Of a stretch of 64,000 bases of DNA, positions 59,891 through 64,000 are shown piece by piece. The position numbers and the translations under genes were made by a program. A model generated the notes under the pieces. That model had not been told where the DNA came from and ran no database searches. It saw only the letters and a list, made by a program, of their open reading frames with translations. The stretch comes from Gigaspora rosea (taxonomy: Eukaryota > Glomeromycota > Glomeromycetes > Diversisporales > Gigasporaceae), in NCBI GenBank assembly GCA_003550325.1, contig QKWP01000774.1, positions 139,148 through 203,147 on the forward strand, given 5' to 3'. Position 1 is the stretch's first letter; the number at the start of each line of letters is the position of its first letter.

Positions 59891-60418
59891 CCAAACATTA
59901 ATAAAGGAGCAAAAGATATTTATAACAAATTCTCTGCCAACAAGTTATCAAATGCAATGATTGAAAAAGCAAAAACAAAAGAAGAGTATGAACACCTTCT
60001 TAAAGAATATGAGTTTCCAAAAGAAACAATCTGGTTAAACAATAACCAAAAGGGCAAAAAACAGTATTTATTCTTGGCATTAATGAACAAACAACCAATA
60101 CTAACACTATTGGATGAAGGAGCAAGTAAAAATGTAATAGGAAAAGTTATTGCCAAACAATGAAATCTCTTAGACAAAATAGAAAATCCTAAAATATCAA
60201 AAGCAATCGGTCCTAGAAGCACAAACATTCCAATATTAGGAAAAGTAACAGTAACATTCCAAGTTGAATACTACAAAATACCGTTAAAAGTAACAATTAT
60301 CAAAGGAAACCAAGCATACTTATTATTATTAGAAGTAGCTCAGTCAAATTTAGGAATAACTAAAGATAGAAAGTATCAAATTGCACGAATAAATGGTATA
60401 CCAATATCATGGCAAGAC
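59891..60418 (+). pseudogene. pro: Retropepsin-like aspartic protease, one internal TGA
   Basis: The frame is open from about 59891. Strand-rich sequence around KKQYLFLALMNKQPILTLLD leads into the active-site-like DEGASKNVIG. TGA at 60161-60163 follows, then the frame continues with RSTNIPILGKVTVTFQVEYY and NQAYLLLLEVAQSNLGI, matching the flap and the hydrophobic-hydrophobic-Gly end of retropepsins. The usual D-T/S-G is D-E-G here, which may be a mutation or a divergence. It runs in frame into the linker that follows. Confidence 0.6.
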
Positions 60419-61135
60419 GTGTCTCCAAACCAATCACAAGGTTTTACAAGATTGTTTAACAATCTTGTGGCAGACAAGCCTTCTCGGACCTTGAAGAATA
60501 ACACAGAGTCTCAGGTACCCCGTGATAACACCAATCAACTAAAAGCATTTGGTCAATCCGGCACAAAAATCACATCAAGTCACCCGCTCGAAAGGCTTGA
60601 GGTACTACCCTTAACGAGAAAAAACAGATCTGCCACAGGCGCCCAACGTGATCACAAAAATCATGAACCTAACAACAACCAATCACCCATCATTGGCCAT
60701 GACCAAGATACAACAACACGTGATTTGAAAGGTGTTGGTCACCTTTCACAAGTTCAAGGCGCCCAATGTGTGTCTAAAAACAACACGACCACAACCACAG
60801 GAGAATCATGTGACAACTCTAAACAAAATGAAAACCAAAAAGAGTTGGTCACCATTCGTCAAACTCATGGTGCCCAACGTGCATCAACTAACTACTATGA
60901 TAGACAACGCACATTACAAAACTCTAATCATGATAAGTCAATTATAATGACTATCAATGAATTAGAAAAGGAAATTGAACAATATGTCAAACGCACAGAC
61001 CAACAGAGTGCGGAAAAACATGATCAACAGACTACAGTACAAATCAATACAATAAAGCCTACAAAGAAATATCCTGTTCATAAAGAACAAAAGAATATAC
61101 GAGAAAAAACTACTAATGATTTAAAAGCAAACTAG
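60419..61135 (+). CDS. Polar linker with three GAQ repeats
   Basis: Continues the protease frame for 239 codons to TAG 61133-61135, after which the same frame is open again. Disordered, rich in N, T, Q and K. A repeat centred on GAQ(R/C) occurs three times (DNA 60638, 60758, 60869; spacing 120 and 111 bp, both multiples of 3). Two of them are preceded by a GTTGGTCACC box. The end becomes helical and charged (NELEKEIEQYVKR). Confidence 0.5.
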   Translation: MSPNQSQGFTRLFNNLVADKPSRTLKNNTESQVPRDNTNQLKAFGQSGTKITSSHPLERLEVLPLTRKNRSATGAQRDHKNHEPNNNQSPIIGHDQDTTTRDLKGVGHLSQVQGAQCVSKNNTTTTTGESCDNSKQNENQKELVTIRQTHGAQRASTNYYDRQRTLQNSNHDKSIIMTINELEKEIEQYVKRTDQQSAEKHDQQTTVQINTIKPTKKYPVHKEQKNIREKTTNDLKAN

Positions 61136-62766
61136 GTAAACCAAAAATATAACAGAAAGTTGCACGAATACTTTACAAACAAACTACTACCTGAAGATTT
61201 TAACGAATGTGTTAAAAAATTAAAGAAACAAATACAGGAAAATGAATTTCGAAAGAAGTACATTGGAATAACTGTAGACGGAAAATGGACTACAATCATA
61301 AAAGCTGCACTACTTAAACAATCAAATATCCTACAAATCTTCCTATCGTACAAAGGCATACATGATGAAAAAAGCGAATACTACCATCAAGCCTATCTCG
61401 CATTAAAAGATGCAATGCATAACTATAAGTCAGATATAAATATAATAGAAGGAAATAGAAATATGAGAATTAAAATGATATTATATACATCTATGGGATT
61501 GTATATCAATGATAAACTCTGGTTCAATAGAAGGATTAATTGAAAATTAATCGAATCATTGAAGAATGCCAAAGAGCATCAAAAATGAATATTAAATGGG
61601 CTGTATTATATTTAGGAACCCGGGAAAAGAAAGAGCGATCAGACCTGATTGCAAATATTAACTATATACTAAAAGAGATCAGGGATCTCAAGATTGGGAT
61701 ACTCCTAGAAAACAGTGCATCCAACAACTGTTTTGGTGCAACAGTTGCAGACCTCTCGGATATATTGAATAGTATTGACCAAAAGCTTCGGTACAGAAAT
61801 AATGATAAATATAACAAAAGAATAGCAATATGCTTTGATACGCAGCATGCATATGCAGCAGGAATAGCAAAATATTTATATGAATTTTAAAATATTTTAT
61901 ATATGTATGGACCGGATATACAGGTCATACATGCAAATGGAAGCCCCAAAGAAGCTATATATGGTAACGGAATAGATAGACATGCACACATATTGGATAC
62001 AACCAGCACTTTAACACAATATATATTTGAATATATTGCAAGGCATAAAGAGGTCCCTTGCTTAATACTAGAAACACCAAATACGGAGCCAGAAGACCAG
62101 ATAGCACAGATACAAGAAGTACAAACACTAAGAAAATATGCAAAAGATGAAATCGAAGACATCGATAATAAACGAAAGAAGTGGGTAAAAGATAGAGAGG
62201 AAGAATCTCTCAAAGAAATCACAAACAGTGAAAATATCCTTATACCATATGGAATGCAATTTGAGGATCCTGAAATAAATGACTTAGCCACTCAATTACA
62301 AGGCATGACTCTAAACGTACATAGAGAACAACCACAAAATAAAGAGCAACAAAAATTAAAAGACATACTTATTGACGATGTCAATGATACATTGGAACAA
62401 TTTGAAAAAGTGGTATTTCCAAATTATGCTAAACTAAAAGAGCAAAAGAAAATCAAACAAGAAGCTAAAAAAACTAAGGAAAAAGCCAAAGAAAGCAAAA
62501 AGACTCCTGATAATTCAACAGGAAAAGCAGAAGGATCAAACAAAACAAAATCTCCAAGCCCAAAAATGGGAACAATAATCAAGCAAAGATTATCTGATTG
62601 GGAACAAGAAATTAAAAAAGCTAAAGATTTTGAAGATCCAAGAATCCCTAAACAATTTGAATACCTTAAAGACAGATTAAATCAAATTGAAAATAGGTAT
62701 ATCTATACTGCTTCAATGACTGAAGAACAATTAGAAGACCATCTCAAGGAAATAAAACAACAATAA
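61136..62766 (+). pseudogene. Endonuclease IV-like (AP endonuclease) domain with coiled-coil tail
   Basis: The frame carried on from the linker reads RKKYIGITVDGKW, fitting the first barrel strand. At 61540 it moves -1, and a TAA sits at 61888-61890. Endonuclease IV landmarks follow in the right order and spacing: LLENSAS (Glu, 61708), CFDTQHAYAAG (Asp 61837, His 61846), VIHANGS (His 61930), DRHAHI (Asp 61975, His 61981), LILETPN (Glu 62071). These correspond to the Zn2 and Zn3 ligands of E. coli Nfo. The two histidines that complete Zn1 are not seen (Thr/Ser near 61475, Tyr 61609). The known family cuts DNA at abasic sites. After about 62140 the protein is charged and coiled-coil to TAA 62764. 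Confidence 0.65.
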
Positions 62767-63332
62767 AAGTACAAGTACCACGAAATACTGAAACGAAAAG
62801 AGAAACAACATATAGATATCTTAAAGGATTGTCAGATACAAATGATCTAACAATCTATAAACAAAGAAAAAGGATCAAAGAACTAGAAGAAGAGTATGAG
62901 AAGGATATAAGTCCTGCATTAACTATGACAAAAGTACTATTTGCAAAATTAACTGCGTGGGATCAAAGAAATGTACTAGATGAATTAGTACAAGGAGCCG
63001 CTCATTCTAAAAATGAAGCAATTAGACAACAAAACCATAATAAACATATGGAATTAATAAGAGAACAAGCAGAACTAATGGGAGAAATGATAACAGAACA
63101 ATTAGAAACTGCTAAAGAACAACAAATAAGAAAACAGATTAGTGAACAAAGAACTAAACTAAAGAAACCAGAAAAAATTAAATTTACCAGAAAAATGTAT
63201 AGAGAAACCTATACAACAGATCATTCTTTCCGAGATAAAGATGAAAAGGATGATGATGAAGAATCTGTAAAATCAAACGAAACTACTGATTCTCAAAGTC
63301 CGAATTGGAAAAATGAACTTATTAAGAGTTAA
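62740..63332 (+). CDS. Coiled-coil protein segment
   Basis: A frame -1 to the previous one opens near 62740 (IKVQVPRNTETKRETTYRYL) and is uninterrupted to TAA 63330-63332. TTG at 62829 is the first non-ATG candidate start, but continuity with the upstream protein is more likely. RKRIKELEEEYEKD and long Glu/Lys/Gln helices dominate; the end is acidic. No enzymatic motif. Confidence 0.45.
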
Positions 63333-64000
63333 CCCCACCAATAAGTTTTAGATTTCCAACAGGATGGACAGGTGGATTAAAACAAAAAGAACAGCCACCA
63401 CATAGTCCAAGTAAACAATCAAGCTTAAGAAACTCTGTAGACATAGCTCAAGATGAGTTAGAAGAGATACTTAAACCATCACCAAGAACGCAATTGGAAC
63501 CTGACAAACATTATCAATACCACCACAAAGACCTAAAATCCAAAGAAAAATCTTACCACAAAGATCTTAATCACCACTATCCAGTGATCTATTACGAAAA
63601 TGAACATACTCACCTATACCTAATGAACAATTAGAACAAAAGAAGTTCAGAGAGCATACACCAACTCCACCACCATCTGAACAAGGACCATCCAAAATAC
63701 GTGAAATACCATTATCACATGATGAGATCACACAACAACATGAATCATCTGAATTTTAGGAAAATGCAAAAATACCCAAAATGCCACGATATAATCCTAA
63801 AGTTACAACAAAAAGTAACTTTGATGGCAAAGAATATATGCCTATACAAAATACATTTAGAGGACAAACATATACAAAATATGTAAAACTCCTCTAGAAA
63901 AAGAACTTCCATCATTCTTTGATAAAAATAATGATGAGACAGTAAAGACAAAAGAGAATAAAGGATTTGGATTATCTTCTTCTGAAGAAGATGAAAAACG
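63326..64000 (+). pseudogene. Proline-rich tail with several frame breaks, runs off the window
   Basis: Successive frames read ISFRFPTGWTGGLKQKEQPP, then (after -1) LSIPPQRPKIQRKILPQRS with TAA and TGA, EHTPTPPPSEQGPSKIREIP, TAG, and KVTTKSNFDGKEYMPIQNTF. After another -1 comes PLEKELPSFFDKNNDE and GFGLSSSEEDEK to the last base. It looks like a disordered linker that would lead to the next domain outside the window. Confidence 0.4.

Noticed and set aside
61688..62291. Minus-strand ORFs opposite the endonuclease IV-like region
   Set aside because: They are shadows of the plus-strand coding frame, which carries the recognisable motifs.

Overview
The window is AT-rich, intron-bearing, repeat-laden eukaryotic DNA. 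A cytochrome P450 gene with a GT-AG intron, short introns elsewhere, many foldback elements and several decayed lineage-type gene families suggest a fungus with a large transposon-rich genome. An arbuscular mycorrhizal fungus (Glomeromycotina, Rhizophagus/Gigaspora type) fits best, but this is inference from protein style and composition. There is no rRNA, CRISPR or bacterial feature. An N at 2339 and the block repeated around it mark an assembly seam.

Layout. 1-15.7 kb: the tail of an LTR-like repeat, then a dense succession of foldback/MITE elements, several with readable target-site duplications (TSDs). 15.7-17.5 kb: a decayed hAT-transposase-like gene. 17.5-23.6 kb: AT-rich DNA with a 1-kb nested palindrome, a decayed minus-strand gene and a GC-richer island. 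23.8-33.1 kb: two cytochrome P450 pseudogenes, one inside a 3.3-kb segmental duplication. 33.3-39.4 kb: further MITEs, a tandem array of palindromes and a tRNA-like sequence. 39.6-41.5 and 43.4-46.1 kb: two decayed multi-exon genes of unknown function. 46.5-49.5 kb: foldback arrays. 50.0-53.3 kb: the best-preserved P450 copy, complete except for one in-frame TGA.

53.3-64.0 kb is the most unusual part. The P450 duplication stops abruptly at 53294. Beyond it lies an LTR-like region with a TATA box, then about eleven very small, end-to-end or overlapping ORFs, most with one membrane segment. These are followed by a Gag-like ORF with two zinc knuckles, a retropepsin-like domain (DEGAS in place of DTGAS), a repeat-bearing linker, an endonuclease IV (AP endonuclease, TIM-barrel) domain and a coiled-coil/proline-rich tail that leaves the window. 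No reverse transcriptase, RNase H or integrase is inside the window. The coding frames are broken by about ten nonsense codons and about eleven frame changes, nearly all in the -1 direction. I read this as a degraded copy of a virus-like LTR retroelement with an unusual gene complement: a polycistronic membrane-protein block plus an endonuclease IV module.

Two themes recur. First, palindromic non-autonomous elements are so dense that many sit inside one another. Second, a short palindromic module, GTCTC-3nt-GAGAC flanked by TTCGAATGG-type arms, occurs in several otherwise different repeats and inside the LTR-like region.
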